From assembly GCF_010727605.1 (NCBI RefSeq), contig NZ_AP022568.1, positions 558,001 through 622,000 on the forward strand: 64,000 nt of DNA, in the 5' to 3' direction. Both the position numbers and the translations under genes were made by a program. Below are positions 18,953 to 30,076 of the stretch, piece after piece (position 1 is the stretch's first letter; every line of letters starts with the position of its first letter). The notes under the pieces were generated by a model. That model searched no databases and was not told where the DNA came from. It saw nothing but the letters and a program-made list of their open reading frames with translations. This stretch comes from Mycobacterium simiae. Lineage in GTDB: Bacteria > Actinomycetota > Actinomycetes > Mycobacteriales > Mycobacteriaceae.

Positions 18953-19758
18953 CGCGGTAGTCCGCCGAGTTCGTCGAACGCCTTGGCCCAACCCGTGAGT
19001 CGATCGGTGGCCTCGGCCAATTCGGCCCGGTAGCGCTGGTGGGCGGCCGCGAGCCCGGCATCGCCGTTGGCCGAAGAGACCAATTGCGCTGCGGCGGTAA
19101 CCATTTCGTTGTACTGCCGCACGCCGGAGCTCAACTGCGCGGTGAACGCGTTGATGGTGGGCACCAGATAGGACCGGGAGGATTCGGTGTGCTGCGCCGC
19201 CCGCTCCATCGACACCACCTCCGCCGCCGTGGCGGCCATGGCGGCCGAGGTCTTGTTGGCCGCCGCGGTCAGGCCGCCGATTTCGTCGGCCGGCAGCATG
19301 GCGCCGCGCTCGATGACGCCCAGCAGCGAGAAGAACCCTCGCTCGGAGGCGCCGAGGGCGTACATCGCCGGTCGGGCCGCGGAACCGGGCGGCGGCAACC
19401 GGCGCGCGGCGGCGGGGCGGGTCGCCGGTAGCGGCTCCGACTTCAGCCAGTGGTAGCGGAAGAACAGCAACGTCGCAGGGATCACCTCGAGCACCGCGAT
19501 CCCGCCGGTGATTTGAAGCAACAGCGCGAACCAGCCCCACCACGCGAGCACCGCGGTCAGCACGGCCCAGAACACGGCGCCCAGTGTGAAGATCCACGCC
19601 CACCGCAACGCGCGGCGGCGGCGGCGCAGCAGCCGGGCCCGCGGATCCGCGGCGGCGCTGATCTTTTGGGCGACGAAGCCGAACAGATCGGCGGCGGTGT
19701 CGAAGCCCTGCTGCAGCAGGTTGCGCCAGAGCCCGCCGTGGGTGGCTTTCACCGCCAT
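18949..19758 (-). CDS. pspM: Envelope-stress membrane protein PspM (Rv2743c-like)
   Basis: The 269-residue protein has two adjacent membrane helices (about residues 52-95) behind an RRRRR stretch. A long helical domain follows that would interact with PspA. It matches Rv2743c in length and position, immediately downstream of pspA (17-base gap). In M. tuberculosis a further gene, pspN (Rv2742c), and PE_PGRS47 follow; here pspM instead ends against ephG with overlapping stops, so both are absent. Confidence 0.88.
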   Translation of the reverse strand: MAVKATHGGLWRNLLQQGFDTAADLFGFVAQKISAAADPRARLLRRRRRALRWAWIFTLGAVFWAVLTAVLAWWGWFALLLQITGGIAVLEVIPATLLFFRYHWLKSEPLPATRPAAARRLPPPGSAARPAMYALGASERGFFSLLGVIERGAMLPADEIGGLTAAANKTSAAMAATAAEVVSMERAAQHTESSRSYLVPTINAFTAQLSSGVRQYNEMVTAAAQLVSSANGDAGLAAAHQRYRAELAEATDRLTGWAKAFDELGGLPR

Positions 19759-19775
19759 GTCACACCGACCGTCGG

Positions 19776-20603
19776 TTACTGGCCAAACGGCTTCTCGGCG
19801 ACCTGTCCGCCGGCGCCCTCGGCGGGAGCGGGAGTGGCGGGTGTGGTGCCGGGAGCGGCCGCCCCGCCGGTCGGCAGGGCCTCGCCGCGCATCGACGCCC
19901 GGATCTGTTCGAGGCGGGAATGCCCCGCCATCTGCACGCTGGCCTGCTGCACCTCGAGCATGCGGCCCTGCACCGATCCCTGGGCGAGTTCGGCGGCGCC
20001 GACAGCGTTGGCGTAGCGACGCTCGATCTTGTCGCGCACCTCGTCGAGGCTGGGCGTGTTGCCCGGCGCGGCGATCTCGCTCATCGAGCGCAGCGATGCG
20101 CTGACCTGTTCCTGCATCTTGGCCTGTTCGAGCTGGCTGAGCAGCTTGGTCCGCTCGGCGATCTTCTGCTGCAACACCATCGAGTTCTGCTCAACGGCCT
20201 TCTTTGCCTGCGCGGCGGCCTGCAGCGCCTGGTCGTGCAGGGCCTTGAGGTCTTCGACGCCTTGCTCGGCGGTCACCAGCTGGGCCGCGAAGGCCTCGGC
20301 GGCGTTGTTGTACTCGGTGGCCTTGGCGGCGTCGCCGGCGGCGGTGGCCTGGTCGGTCAGCGTCAGCGCCTGACGCACGTTGACCTGAAGCTTTTCGATG
20401 TCGGCCAGCTGCCGGTTGAGCCGCATCTCCAGTTGCCGCTGGTTGCCGATCACCTGCGCGGCCTGCTGGGTCAGCGCCTGGTGGGTGCGCTGCGCTTCCT
20501 CGATGGCCTGCTGGATTTGGATCTTCGGGTCGGCGTGCTCGTCAATCTTCGCGTTGAACAGCGCCATGACGTATTTCCACGCTTTGACGAACGGATTGGC
20601 CAT
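19776..20603 (-). CDS. pspA: Phage-shock-protein-A homologue (35-kDa antigen)
   Basis: PspA is a peripheral membrane coiled-coil protein of the ESCRT-III superfamily that stabilises the stressed membrane. The 275-residue product begins [22 protein letters not shown], the amphipathic helix region, followed by a long coiled coil up to about residue 225. A Pro/Ala/Gly-rich disordered tail follows. It corresponds to Rv2744c. It lies 140 bases downstream of clgR with pspM behind it, so the three act as one envelope-stress module. Confidence 0.94.
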   Translation of the reverse strand: MANPFVKAWKYVMALFNAKIDEHADPKIQIQQAIEEAQRTHQALTQQAAQVIGNQRQLEMRLNRQLADIEKLQVNVRQALTLTDQATAAGDAAKATEYNNAAEAFAAQLVTAEQGVEDLKALHDQALQAAAQAKKAVEQNSMVLQQKIAERTKLLSQLEQAKMQEQVSASLRSMSEIAAPGNTPSLDEVRDKIERRYANAVGAAELAQGSVQGRMLEVQQASVQMAGHSRLEQIRASMRGEALPTGGAAAPGTTPATPAPAEGAGGQVAEKPFGQ

Positions 20604-20743
20604 GAGTTAGCTCCACCTTCGGTTCTGTGTGCCGGAGGACCCCCGATAGGTCCTGGCGATCACCTTGCCGCCCAATTTATCGGGTCGGCGCCGTTCGCCC
20701 TACCCTTGACGCGCGATCGGCATTGGCGAGCAGTAACGGGCAC

Positions 20744-21061
20744 TCAAGCCACCGCGAGCGAGGCCACCGGCGGAATGACGACCTTGGTACTGGCGTCGAT
20801 GTTCGCCGCGCGCGAGGTCGCGCGTTCCTCGGTCGCCATCCGCTGACCGGCGTCGGTGAGCACGGTCGACAGTGGGACGTCCAGAGCGTCGCAGATGGCG
20901 TTCAGCAGTTCGCTGGAGGCTTCTTTGCGGCCGCGCTCCACTTCCGAGAGGTATCCAAGGCTCACCCGCGCCGTGTCCGACACCTCGCGCAGCGTCCGGC
21001 CCTGCGAGGTTCGGGCCACGCGCAACACCTCGCCGATGACTTCGCGCACCAGTGGCGGCAT
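20744..21061 (-). CDS. clgR: Clp gene regulator ClgR
   Basis: ClgR is an HTH_3-type activator of clp protease and psp genes. The 105-residue product has an XRE-like helix-turn-helix ([28 protein letters not shown]) and ends in VASLAVA, an Ala-rich tail of the sort that makes ClgR a Clp substrate. ATG 21061 follows GAAGGAGAGCAG; a longer frame starts at 21094 without good support. A sigma-E type promoter lies directly upstream. Confidence 0.93.
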   Translation of the reverse strand: MPPLVREVIGEVLRVARTSQGRTLREVSDTARVSLGYLSEVERGRKEASSELLNAICDALDVPLSTVLTDAGQRMATEERATSRAANIDASTKVVIPPVASLAVA

Positions 21062-21101
21062 TCTGCTCTCCTTCGTCCGGCCAAGCGGCTTCAATCAGGT
21101 C

Positions 21102-21129
21102 AACGCCGGCCGCCACGGTCTAGGTTCCC
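21102..21129 (-). promoter_or_regulatory. Sigma-E type promoter of the clgR-pspA-pspM genes
   Basis: On the minus strand GGGAACCT, 16 bases, then CGTT fits the mycobacterial sigma-E consensus (GGAACYT-N15/16-CGTT). It is placed about 40 bases ahead of the clgR start. The -35 part overlaps the stop codon of pgsA3. Known sigma-E control of clgR in M. tuberculosis agrees with this. Confidence 0.75.
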
Positions 21130-21782
21130 GTCCGCCGTATTTCTCTGACGGTTGAAGCGACATAGTCGATTCCGGTGACGACCGTCAGCACGAGCGCAGC
21201 GCCCATCACCACCGAGGCCGCCGTCAGCAGCGATCCAGACAGCGGCAGCACGAACAGCCCGATCGCCACCGCCTGGACGAAAGTCTTCAGTTTGCCGCCC
21301 CAACTGGCCGGGATGACACCGCGGCGAATCACGGCGAGCCGTAACAGCGTCACCCCGATCTCGCGGACCAGGATCAGCACGGTGACCCACCAGGGCAGCT
21401 CGGCCAGCATCGACAGGCCAACCAGCGCGGAGCCGATCAGCATCTTGTCGGCGATCGGATCGACGAACGCGCCGAACTCGGTCGCCATGCCGTAGTTGCG
21501 GGCCAGCAGGCCGTCGAGCCGATCGGTGATACACGCCACGGCGAACACCACGAACGCCACGATTCGGGCGACCGTTTCGTGGCCTCCGCCGGCAAACAAT
21601 GCGAGCAGGAAGATCGGCACCAGCACGAGCCGCAGTAGCGTCAGGACGTTGGCCAGGTTGGCGATACTGACACGTCCTGCCGCAGGTCCCGTCTGCGGCT
21701 GGCCCGACACCGCATCAGAATAACGGTTGACCAGCGCAGCCGCCCCGGATGTCAATACTGTTACCCGTGACCCAAAGCCCAC
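21120..21782 (-). CDS. pgsA3: CDP-alcohol phosphatidyltransferase PgsA3
   Basis: This is a membrane enzyme of phospholipid synthesis, of the phosphatidylglycerophosphate synthase type. The signature D-G-x2-A-R-x8-G-x3-D-x3-D is present in DRLDGLLARNYGMATEFGAFVDPIADK, and about five membrane helices are visible. The start is uncertain. ATG 21782 gives 220 residues and overlaps the argA start on the other strand, while TTG 21755 or GTG 21710 would give shorter products. Synteny (pgsA3-argA-ftsK) matches Rv2746c-Rv2748c. Confidence 0.9.
   Translation of the reverse strand: MGFGSRVTVLTSGAAALVNRYSDAVSGQPQTGPAAGRVSIANLANVLTLLRLVLVPIFLLALFAGGGHETVARIVAFVVFAVACITDRLDGLLARNYGMATEFGAFVDPIADKMLIGSALVGLSMLAELPWWVTVLILVREIGVTLLRLAVIRRGVIPASWGGKLKTFVQAVAIGLFVLPLSGSLLTAASVVMGAALVLTVVTGIDYVASTVREIRRTGT
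21756..21761 (+). promoter_or_regulatory. Probable -10 element for a leaderless argA mRNA
   Basis: TACTGT fits the mycobacterial -10 motif TANNNT and ends 5 bases before the GTG at 21767. No Shine-Dalgarno sequence precedes that codon, so a leaderless transcript starting at GTG is the simplest reading. Confidence 0.45.
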
Positions 21783-22285
21783 CGGGAAACCAGACGGTTG
21801 TCGTCCGACGCGCGCGGACCTCCGACGTCCCCTCGATCAAGCACCTCGTCGACACCTATGCGGGCAAGATTTTGTTGGAGAAGGCCCTAGTGACGCTGTA
21901 TGAGGCGGTCCAGGAGTTCTGGGTTGCCGACCTGGACGGCGCGGTGGTCGGCTGCGGCGCCCTGCACGTGTTCTGGTCCGACCTGGGCGAGATCCGCACC
22001 GTCGCGGTCGACCCCGCTACGACGGGCCACGGTGTCGGCCATGCCATCGTCACCAAACTGATCGAGGTCGCCCGCGAACTTCAGCTGGAGCGGATCTTCG
22101 TGCTGACCTTCGAGACCGAGTTCTTCGGCAAGCACGGGTTCACCGAGATCGAGGGCACGCCCGTGACCGCCGAGGTGTTCGAGGAGATGTGCCGCTCCTA
22201 CGACATCGGTGTTGCCGAATTCCTGGACCTCAGCTACGTCAAGCCGAACATCCTGGGCAACACCCGCATGCTGCTCAAGCTCTGA
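21767..22285 (+). CDS. argA: N-acetylglutamate synthase, GNAT type
   Basis: The enzyme acetylates glutamate with acetyl-CoA at the first step of arginine synthesis. This 172-residue product is a single GNAT domain, with the acetyl-CoA loop in RTVAVDPATTGHGVGHAIV. The family-typical end is FLDLSYVKPNILGNTRMLL. It is very similar to Rv2747. GTG 21767 is preferred because it gives the expected N-terminus (a short tail before VVRRARTSDVPSIK); ATG 21749 is the alternative. Confidence 0.92.
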   Translation: MTQSPPGNQTVVVRRARTSDVPSIKHLVDTYAGKILLEKALVTLYEAVQEFWVADLDGAVVGCGALHVFWSDLGEIRTVAVDPATTGHGVGHAIVTKLIEVARELQLERIFVLTFETEFFGKHGFTEIEGTPVTAEVFEEMCRSYDIGVAEFLDLSYVKPNILGNTRMLLKL

Positions 22286-22342
22286 CGGCCGGTGCGAATC
22301 CGGACCGCTTTTTCCCAGTAGGTGCACGTTCGGCGCGCTGGG

Positions 22343-24883
22343 TCAGTCCTCCGGGAAGTCGTCTCCGCCGTCGGCGCCGGCCGATCCAGCACCCGAGCCC
22401 CGGATCAGCGCCAGCGTCCCGGCCAGTTCGTCGGGCTTGATCAGCACCTCGCGGGCCTTGGAGCCCTCGGACGGCCCGACGATGCCGCGCGTCTCCATCA
22501 GATCCATCAGCCGGCCGGCTTTGGCGAAGCCGACGCGCAGCTTGCGCTGCAGCATCGAGGTGGAGCCGAACTGCGACGACACGACGAGTTCGACGGCCTG
22601 CAGGAAGACGTCCATGTCGTCGCCGATGTCCGGGTCGACGTCGGTGCGCTCGCCGGTGGGCTTGGCGGTGGTGACGCCCTCGGTGTACTCGGGCTCGGCC
22701 TGGTCCTTGCAAGCGGCGACGACGGCCTGGATCTCCTCGTCGGTGATGAAGGCGCCCTGCAGGCGGATCGGCTTGCCCGCGCCCATCGGCAGGAACAGGC
22801 CGTCGCCCATCCCGATCAGCTTCTCCGCACCGGCCTGGTCCAGGATGACGCGGCTGTCGGTCAGCGACGACGTCGCGAACGCCAGCCGCGAGGGGACGTT
22901 GGTCTTGATCAGGCCGGTGACCACGTCCACCGACGGGCGCTGGGTGGCCAGCACCAGGTGAATGCCTGCGGCGCGGGCTTTTTGGGTGATCCGCACGATG
23001 GCGTCCTCGACGTCGCGCGGCGCGGTCATCATCAGATCGGCCAGCTCGTCCACGATCGCGACGATGTAGGGGTACGGCCGGTATTCGCGCTGGCTGCCCA
23101 GCGGCGCCGTGATGGCGCCGGAGCGCACCTTCTCGTTGAAGTCGTCGATGTGGCGCACCCGGGACGCCTGCATGTCCTGGTAGCGCTGCTCCATCTCCTC
23201 GACCAGCCAGGCCAGCGCGGCCGCCGCCTTCTTGGGCTGGGTGATGATCGGGGTGATCAGATGCGGAATGCCTTCATAAGGCGTCAGTTCCACCATCTTT
23301 GGGTCGATCAGGATCATCCTGACCTCTTCCGGCGTGGCCCGGGTCAACAGCGAGATCAGCATCGAGTTGACGAAGCTGGACTTACCGGAGCCGGTGGAGC
23401 CGGCCACCAGCAGGTGCGGCATCTTCGCCAGATTCGCGGAGATGAAATCGCCTTCGATGTCCTTACCCAGCCCGATGACGAGCGGGTGGTGGTCGCGACG
23501 GGTCGACGGCGCGGTGAGCACGTCGGCCAGCCGCACCATTTCCCGATCGGTGTTGGGCACCTCGATACCGACCGCCGACTTGCCCGGGATCGGGGCGAGC
23601 ATCCGGACGCTCTCGGTGGCGACCGCGTAGGCGATGTTCTTTTGCAGCGCAGTGATTTTCTCGACTTTGACACCGGGTCCCAGCTCCACTTCGTAGCGGG
23701 TGACGGTCGGTCCGCGGGTACAGCCGGTGACGGCAGCGTCGACCTTGAACTGGGTCAGCACCTCGCCGATGGCTTCGGCCATCTGTGTGTTGGCCGCGCT
23801 GCGTTTCTTGGGCGGGTCGCCGGCGACGAGCAGCTCGAGCGGCGGCAGGTGGTACGGACCTTCGACGACCCGGTCCAGCACCTGGGTGTCCTGCTTCTTG
23901 GCGCCGCGCCTACGGTTTTTGCCGGAGCCGTCTTTCAGGGCCGGAACGGTCGGGGTTTCGTCGGCGGGTGGCTCGTCCAGCGAGACCGGCGTGCCGGGCG
24001 CGCCGCTCGAGGGCCACGCCCGCGGCTCGTCGTCGCGCACGCCGTCGTCGTAGTAGCCATCGGAAAGATCTTCGCGCGGTTGGTCTTCGGCGTAGTCGTA
24101 ATCGTCGGCGTACTCATCGGGGTATTCGTCGTCGTATTGGTCGTCGACGAACCGGGTGTGGAACATGGCGCGCATGACCTCGGGCAGCTCGCGGATCGTG
24201 GTCCCGGTCAGCAGCAGCAATCCGAACAACGCACCGATGAACAGCAGCGGCGCGGCGATCCAGGAGGTCAGCCCATCCGACAGTGGACCGCCGATGGCAA
24301 AGCCGATGAATCCCGCCGCGCGACGGCGCAATTCGGGGTCGCCCGGCGAACCTGACCACAGATGCCGCAGGCCGAGCAGCGACAGGCTGATCATGCTGGC
24401 GCCCAGGATCAGCCGGGGCCGTGCCTCAGGGTTGGGCTCGGTGCGCATCAGCATCACCGCCACCGCGCCGAGGATTGCCGGCAGGGCCAGGACCCCCGCG
24501 CCGAGGAAGGTGCGCAGCACCGCATCGACCCAGGCGCCGACCGGTCGGGCGGCGTTAAACCATGAACTGGCGGCGACCACGACGGCCAGGGCAAGCAGCA
24601 CCAGCGCGATGCCGTCGCGGCGGTGCCCCGGTTCGATGTCGCGGGCGCGCCCGATCGACCGGGCGGCGCCGCCGGTGCCCCGCGCGGCCATCAGCCACGT
24701 GGCGCGCAGCGCGCGGCCACAGGTCACCCCGGTGGCGACCAGCACCGACCGGTTGCGCCGTTTCGCGGGCCTGCCCGGCCTTTTGCGGGGTGCCGGACGC
24801 GCACTTCGGGACACGCCGGTCCGCGAAGTGGCCTTTGACCTGCTCGTTCGGGTTCCGGAGCGGGCGGCGGTCTTACTAGCCAT
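22343..24883 (-). CDS. ftsK: DNA translocase FtsK
   Basis: FtsK anchors at the septum and pumps chromosome DNA during division. The 846-residue product has a basic N-terminus, about four or five membrane helices (residues 90-250), and an acidic linker with a run of [14 protein letters not shown]. The motor domain has Walker [10 protein letters not shown] and Walker [16 protein letters not shown]-terminal winged-helix gamma domain ([21 protein letters not shown]) reads KOPS-type sites. ATG 24883 ([10 protein letters not shown]) is chosen to match the mycobacterial N-terminus. The frame extends 18 codons further without support. Confidence 0.96.
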   Translation of the reverse strand: MASKTAARSGTRTSRSKATSRTGVSRSARPAPRKRPGRPAKRRNRSVLVATGVTCGRALRATWLMAARGTGGAARSIGRARDIEPGHRRDGIALVLLALAVVVAASSWFNAARPVGAWVDAVLRTFLGAGVLALPAILGAVAVMLMRTEPNPEARPRLILGASMISLSLLGLRHLWSGSPGDPELRRRAAGFIGFAIGGPLSDGLTSWIAAPLLFIGALFGLLLLTGTTIRELPEVMRAMFHTRFVDDQYDDEYPDEYADDYDYAEDQPREDLSDGYYDDGVRDDEPRAWPSSGAPGTPVSLDEPPADETPTVPALKDGSGKNRRRGAKKQDTQVLDRVVEGPYHLPPLELLVAGDPPKKRSAANTQMAEAIGEVLTQFKVDAAVTGCTRGPTVTRYEVELGPGVKVEKITALQKNIAYAVATESVRMLAPIPGKSAVGIEVPNTDREMVRLADVLTAPSTRRDHHPLVIGLGKDIEGDFISANLAKMPHLLVAGSTGSGKSSFVNSMLISLLTRATPEEVRMILIDPKMVELTPYEGIPHLITPIITQPKKAAAALAWLVEEMEQRYQDMQASRVRHIDDFNEKVRSGAITAPLGSQREYRPYPYIVAIVDELADLMMTAPRDVEDAIVRITQKARAAGIHLVLATQRPSVDVVTGLIKTNVPSRLAFATSSLTDSRVILDQAGAEKLIGMGDGLFLPMGAGKPIRLQGAFITDEEIQAVVAACKDQAEPEYTEGVTTAKPTGERTDVDPDIGDDMDVFLQAVELVVSSQFGSTSMLQRKLRVGFAKAGRLMDLMETRGIVGPSEGSKAREVLIKPDELAGTLALIRGSGAGSAGADGGDDFPED

Positions 24884-24970
24884 GGGGTCCAGCCTAGTCG
24901 CAATCGCCCCATATTCACCATCTGCCACACTGGTCACAAGACGGTGTCGGTTCGGTCATCCCAGCACTAC

Positions 24971-25045
24971 GGCCCGAAAACGAGGGGCCCGAAAACGAGG
25001 GGCCCGAAAACGAGGGGCCCGAAAACGCCGGGCCACAAAACGACG
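24971..25045. repeat. Tandem array of a 15-base unit, five copies
   Basis: Three identical copies of GGCCCGAAAACGAGG (24971-25015) are followed by two diverged ones, GGCCCGAAAACGCCG and GGCCACAAAACGACG. A sixth fragment may continue to about 25058. The array lies between the ftsK start and the next gene. The unit is a multiple of three, so the antisense frame reads FGPLV repeats, but that frame is not a credible gene. Confidence 0.92.
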
Positions 25046-25161
25046 GGGCCACAAAGCGGCCGGATCGCCGCATGTCGCCGCCCGCAACCGTGACACCGGC
25101 GGCACCGGCGGTGTGAGTAGGGTGACAGCAATCCCCCGCCCGCTACCCGCAAGGAGCCCCG

Positions 25162-25476
25162 ATGCCCGTCGTCGTCGTCGCCACCCTGACCGTGAAGCCC
25201 GAGTCGGTCGACACTGTCCGCGAGATCCTCACGACCGCCGTCGAAGAAGTGCACGAGGAGCCGGGATGCCAGCTCTACTCGGTGCATCAAAGCGGCGAGA
25301 CTTTCGTCTTCATCGAGCAGTGGGCCGACGAAGAGGCGCTCAAGGTCCACAGCACCGCACCCGCGATCGGCAAGCTGTTCGCGGCGGCGGGCGACCACCT
25401 GGCCGGACCGCCCGACATCAAGACCCTGCAGCCCATCCCCGCGGGCGACCCGGACAAGGGGCAACTGCGCAAGTGA
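25162..25476 (+). CDS. Antibiotic-biosynthesis-monooxygenase-fold protein (Rv2749-like)
   Basis: This 104-residue protein has the ABM ferredoxin-like fold: [50 protein letters not shown]. Such proteins are small quinol monooxygenases or dimerising domains. AAGGAG precedes ATG 25162. It overlaps the following dehydrogenase gene by GTGA, so the two are translationally coupled and likely act on the same or linked substrates. Confidence 0.88.
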   Translation: MPVVVVATLTVKPESVDTVREILTTAVEEVHEEPGCQLYSVHQSGETFVFIEQWADEEALKVHSTAPAIGKLFAAAGDHLAGPPDIKTLQPIPAGDPDKGQLRK

Positions 25477-26306
25477 CCAAGGCCGGTCCGTCGGGACCCC
25501 TGACCGGAAAGGTCGCGCTGATCACCGGTGCGGCCCGCGGACAGGGCCGGGCACACGCGGTTCGCCTCGCCGCCGACGGGGCCGCGATCATCGCGGTCGA
25601 CCTGTGCGAGCAGATCGCCAGTGTCCCTTACCCGCTGGCTACGCCCGAGGACTTGGCAGCCACCGTCAAACTCGTCGAAGACGCCGGTGCCCGCATCCTG
25701 GCCAGGCAGGGGGACGTGCGTGATCGCGCCTCGCTGACCGACGCCGTGCGGGCGGGTCTCGACGAGTTCGGCCGGCTCGACATCGTGGTGGCCAACGCCG
25801 GGATCGCACCGATGCAATCCGGTGACGACGGCTGGCGCGACGTCATCGACGTCAATCTCACCGGGGTCTACAACACCATCACTGCCGCGATCCCGACCAT
25901 GGTCAAGCAGGGCACGGGTGGCTCGATTGTGCTGATCAGCTCCAGTGCGGGACTGGCCGGGGTGGGCAGCGCCGACGCCGGTTCCGTCGGCTACACCGCC
26001 GCCAAGCACGGCGTCGTAGGGTTGATGCGTGTGTACGCGAACCTGCTTGCCGGACAGATGATTCGGGTCAACTCCATTCACCCGTCCGGCGTGGATACCC
26101 CGATGATCAACAACGAGTTCACCCGGGAGTGGCTGGCCAACATGGCCGCCGCGACCGATACGCGCGGCGCGATGGGCAACGCCATGCCGGTGGAGGTGCT
26201 CGACGCGCAAGACGTCGCCAACGCGGTGGCGTGGCTGGTCTCCGATCAGGCCCGCTACATCACCGGCGTCACACTGCCGGTCGATGCGGGCTACCTGAAC
26301 AGGTAG
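25473..26306 (+). CDS. Mycofactocin-coupled type short-chain dehydrogenase (Rv2750-like)
   Basis: The 277-residue SDR has the nucleotide-binding [16 protein letters not shown] and the catalytic YTAAK with an upstream serine in [10 protein letters not shown]. The extra segment after the second strand ([26 protein letters not shown]) is typical of SDRs that hold NAD without release and are recycled by mycofactocin. Its partners are not in the window. The GTG start at 25473 overlaps the stop of the preceding gene. The substrate is unknown, probably an alcohol or hydroxylated lipid. Confidence 0.88.
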   Translation: MTKAGPSGPLTGKVALITGAARGQGRAHAVRLAADGAAIIAVDLCEQIASVPYPLATPEDLAATVKLVEDAGARILARQGDVRDRASLTDAVRAGLDEFGRLDIVVANAGIAPMQSGDDGWRDVIDVNLTGVYNTITAAIPTMVKQGTGGSIVLISSSAGLAGVGSADAGSVGYTAAKHGVVGLMRVYANLLAGQMIRVNSIHPSGVDTPMINNEFTREWLANMAAATDTRGAMGNAMPVEVLDAQDVANAVAWLVSDQARYITGVTLPVDAGYLNR

Positions 26307-26311
26307 TGGCC

Positions 26312-27184
26312 ATGGCACGAAACCCCGCGGCACAGACTGCATTCGGCCCGATGGTGCTGGCCGCCGTCGAGCAGAACGAACCGCCGGCACGCCGTTTGGT
26401 GGACGACGATCTCGCGGACCTGTTCCTGCCTGCTCCGCTGCGCTGGCTGGTTGGCGTGTCGCGGCTGACTCCAATGCGCCGCTTGATGATTCGCGGGTCG
26501 GAGTGGGCCGGGCCGGGTCTGTGGGCCAATCTGGCCTGCCGGAAGCGGTTCATCACCGACAAGATTGCCGAGGCGCGGGACGACATCAACGCGGTGGTCA
26601 TCCTGGGCGCCGGATTGGACACCCGTGCCTATCTGTTGAACCGGCAGATCCGGATCCCGGTCTTCGAAGTCGACCTGCCGGTGAACATCGCCCGCAAGGC
26701 CAAGACGGTCCGGCGGGTGCTGGGTGGGCCGCCGCTGTCGGTTCGGTTGGTGGCGTTGGATTTCGAGCGCGACGACCTGCTCACCGCGCTGGCCGAGCAC
26801 GGTTATCTGCCCGACTATCGAGCGTTCTTCATCTGCGAAGGGGTGACCCAGTACCTCACCGAGGACGGCGTGCGGCGCACGCTCGACGGACTGCGCGCGG
26901 CGGCACCGGGCAGCCGGCTGGTGTTCACCTACGTCCGCCGCGACTTCATCGACGGCACCAACCGCTATGGCACTCGCACGCTGTACCGCAACGTCCGTCA
27001 GCGCAAGCAACTGTGGCATTTCGGTCTGGAGCCCGACGAGGTCGCCGACTTCATCGGCGAGTACGGCTGGCGGCTGATCGAACAGGCCGGGCCGGACGAA
27101 CTGGTGGCGCGCTACGTGCGGCCCACCGGCCGCAAGCTCAAGGCGTCGCAGCTGGAATGGTCGGCTTATGCGCAGAAAATCTAG
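26312..27184 (+). CDS. SAM-dependent methyltransferase of the TIGR00027/LCMT family (Rv2751-like)
   Basis: The 290-residue protein has the family motifs VVILGAGLDTRAYLL (SAM site), PVFEVDLP and FFICEGVTQYLTEDGV. Mycobacteria carry many such paralogues, mostly of unknown substrate. ATG 26312 follows the SDR stop by 5 bases; a GTG two codons earlier overlaps that stop. The 3' end overlaps the rnj stop on the opposite strand by 4 bases. Confidence 0.88.
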   Translation: MARNPAAQTAFGPMVLAAVEQNEPPARRLVDDDLADLFLPAPLRWLVGVSRLTPMRRLMIRGSEWAGPGLWANLACRKRFITDKIAEARDDINAVVILGAGLDTRAYLLNRQIRIPVFEVDLPVNIARKAKTVRRVLGGPPLSVRLVALDFERDDLLTALAEHGYLPDYRAFFICEGVTQYLTEDGVRRTLDGLRAAAPGSRLVFTYVRRDFIDGTNRYGTRTLYRNVRQRKQLWHFGLEPDEVADFIGEYGWRLIEQAGPDELVARYVRPTGRKLKASQLEWSAYAQKI

Positions 27185-28857
27185 ATCTCGATGACGGTCG
27201 GCACGATCATCGGTTGCCGGCGGTAGGTTTCGCCCACCCATTTGCCGACGGTGCGCCGCACCCCCTGAGCGATCCGGATCGGGTCGGTCACGTTGGCGGC
27301 GTGCAGCGCTTCCAGCTCTTCTTCGACTTTTCGCACGACCGGTTCGAGCGCCTTGGGATCCTCGGAGAATCCCCGCGAATGCAGGTGCGGCGTGGTCGCC
27401 GACCGGCCGGTGCCGCGGTGCAGCACGACGGTCACCGCGACGAAGCCCTCGGACAGAATGAGCCGCTCCCCCAGGGTGATGTCGCCGACGTCGCCGGTGA
27501 CCAGACCGTCGACGAACATCTTGCCGACCGGTACCGCCCCGGCGATCGACGCCCGGCCGCCCACCAGATCGACGCTGACGCCGTTCTCCGCCAGCAGGAT
27601 CGAGGATTCGGGCACCCCGGCGCTGGCGGCCAGCTTGGCGTTGGCGCGCAGCATGCGCCAGGTGCCGTGCACCGGCATCACGTTGCGCGGCCGCACCCCG
27701 TTGTACAAGAACAGTAGCTCCCCGGCATAGGCGTGTCCCGAAACATGCACGCGCGCTTGGGAATTGGTGACCACTCGGGCGCCGATCTTGGACAGCGCGT
27801 CGATGACGCCGTAGACCGCTTCCTCGTTGCCGGGGATCAGCGACGACGACAGCACCACGAGATCGCCCGCGGTCAGCGTGATGCTGCGGTGCTCGCCGCG
27901 GGACATCCGCGACAACGCCGACATCGGCTCGCCCTGGGTTCCGGTGGTGATCAGCACCACCCGCTCGGGTGGCATCATCTCGGCGGCGCCGATGTCGATC
28001 AGGTCGGAATCCGCGACACGCAGAAAGCCCAACTCGCGGGCGATGCCCATGTTGCGCACCATGGATCGGCCGACGAAGGACACCCGCCGCCCCAACGCCA
28101 CCGCCGCATCGATGATTTGCTGCACCCGGTCGACGTTGGAGGCGAAGCACGCCACGATGACGCGGCCGTCGGCACCCCGGATCAGCCGGTGCAGCGTCGG
28201 GCCCACTTCGCTTTCGGATGGACCGACCCCGGGGATCTCGGCGTTGGTCGAATCGCACAGGAACAGATCCACGCCGGTGCCGCCGAGCCGTGACATACCG
28301 GGCAGGTCGGTGGGCCGGCCGTCCAGCGGTAGCTGGTCGAGCTTGATGTCGCCGGTGTGCAACACCGTCCCGGCTCCGGTGGACACGGCGATGGCCAGCG
28401 CGTCGGGGATGGAATGGTTCACCGCGAAGTACTCGCACTCGAACACGCCGTGCCGGGTCCGCTGGCCCTCTTTGACCTCGACGAACACCGGCTTGAGGCG
28501 GTGCTCGCGGCATTTAGCGGCGACCATCGCCAGGGTGAATTTGGAGCCGACGACCGGGATGTCGGGCCGCAGCTTGAGCAGGAATGGGATCGCCCCGATG
28601 TGGTCCTCGTGGGCATGGGTCAGCACCAACGCCTCGATGTCATCGAGCCGGTCTTCGATGTGCCGCAAGTCGGGCAGGATCAAATCGACGCCGGGCTCGT
28701 CGTGGGTGGGAAACATCACCCCGCAGTCGATGATCAGCAGTCGGCCGAGATGCTCGAAAACGGTCATGTTACGACCGATTTCGCTGATGCCACCCAGCGC
28801 GGTCACCCGTAACCCACCAGCGGTCAACGGACCGGGCGGGCTGAGAGCTTCGTCCAC
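27181..28857 (-). CDS. rnj: Ribonuclease J
   Basis: RNase J is a zinc-dependent endo- and 5'-exoribonuclease for RNA maturation and decay. The 558-residue product equals the length recalled for M. tuberculosis Rv2752c. The metallo-beta-lactamase motif is LTHAHEDHIGAIPF, where M. tuberculosis has HGHEDH. A beta-CASP domain (FASNVDRVQQIIDAA, SGHAYAGEL) and a C-terminal domain follow. GTG 28857 is chosen for the length match. It is 19 bases behind dapA, which supports joint transcription. Confidence 0.95.
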   Translation of the reverse strand: MDEALSPPGPLTAGGLRVTALGGISEIGRNMTVFEHLGRLLIIDCGVMFPTHDEPGVDLILPDLRHIEDRLDDIEALVLTHAHEDHIGAIPFLLKLRPDIPVVGSKFTLAMVAAKCREHRLKPVFVEVKEGQRTRHGVFECEYFAVNHSIPDALAIAVSTGAGTVLHTGDIKLDQLPLDGRPTDLPGMSRLGGTGVDLFLCDSTNAEIPGVGPSESEVGPTLHRLIRGADGRVIVACFASNVDRVQQIIDAAVALGRRVSFVGRSMVRNMGIARELGFLRVADSDLIDIGAAEMMPPERVVLITTGTQGEPMSALSRMSRGEHRSITLTAGDLVVLSSSLIPGNEEAVYGVIDALSKIGARVVTNSQARVHVSGHAYAGELLFLYNGVRPRNVMPVHGTWRMLRANAKLAASAGVPESSILLAENGVSVDLVGGRASIAGAVPVGKMFVDGLVTGDVGDITLGERLILSEGFVAVTVVLHRGTGRSATTPHLHSRGFSEDPKALEPVVRKVEEELEALHAANVTDPIRIAQGVRRTVGKWVGETYRRQPMIVPTVIEI

Positions 28858-28876
28858 TTCTAGGCCAGCCTTCGGG

Positions 28877-30065
<1,189 letters not shown>

Positions 30066-30076
<11 letters not shown>

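Noticed and set aside
22322..24355. A 677-codon plus-strand frame
   Set aside because: It is antisense to ftsK, has no recognisable domain and has the His/Gly/Arg/Gln-rich make-up of shadow frames in GC-rich DNA.
25001..25060. The 15-base tandem repeats as a CRISPR array
   Set aside because: The units are contiguous without spacers and there are no cas genes nearby.
24967..25464. Antisense frame encoding repeated FGPLV pentapeptides
   Set aside because: The repeats arise because the 15-base array is a multiple of three. The rest is antisense to the monooxygenase-like gene and has no start signal.
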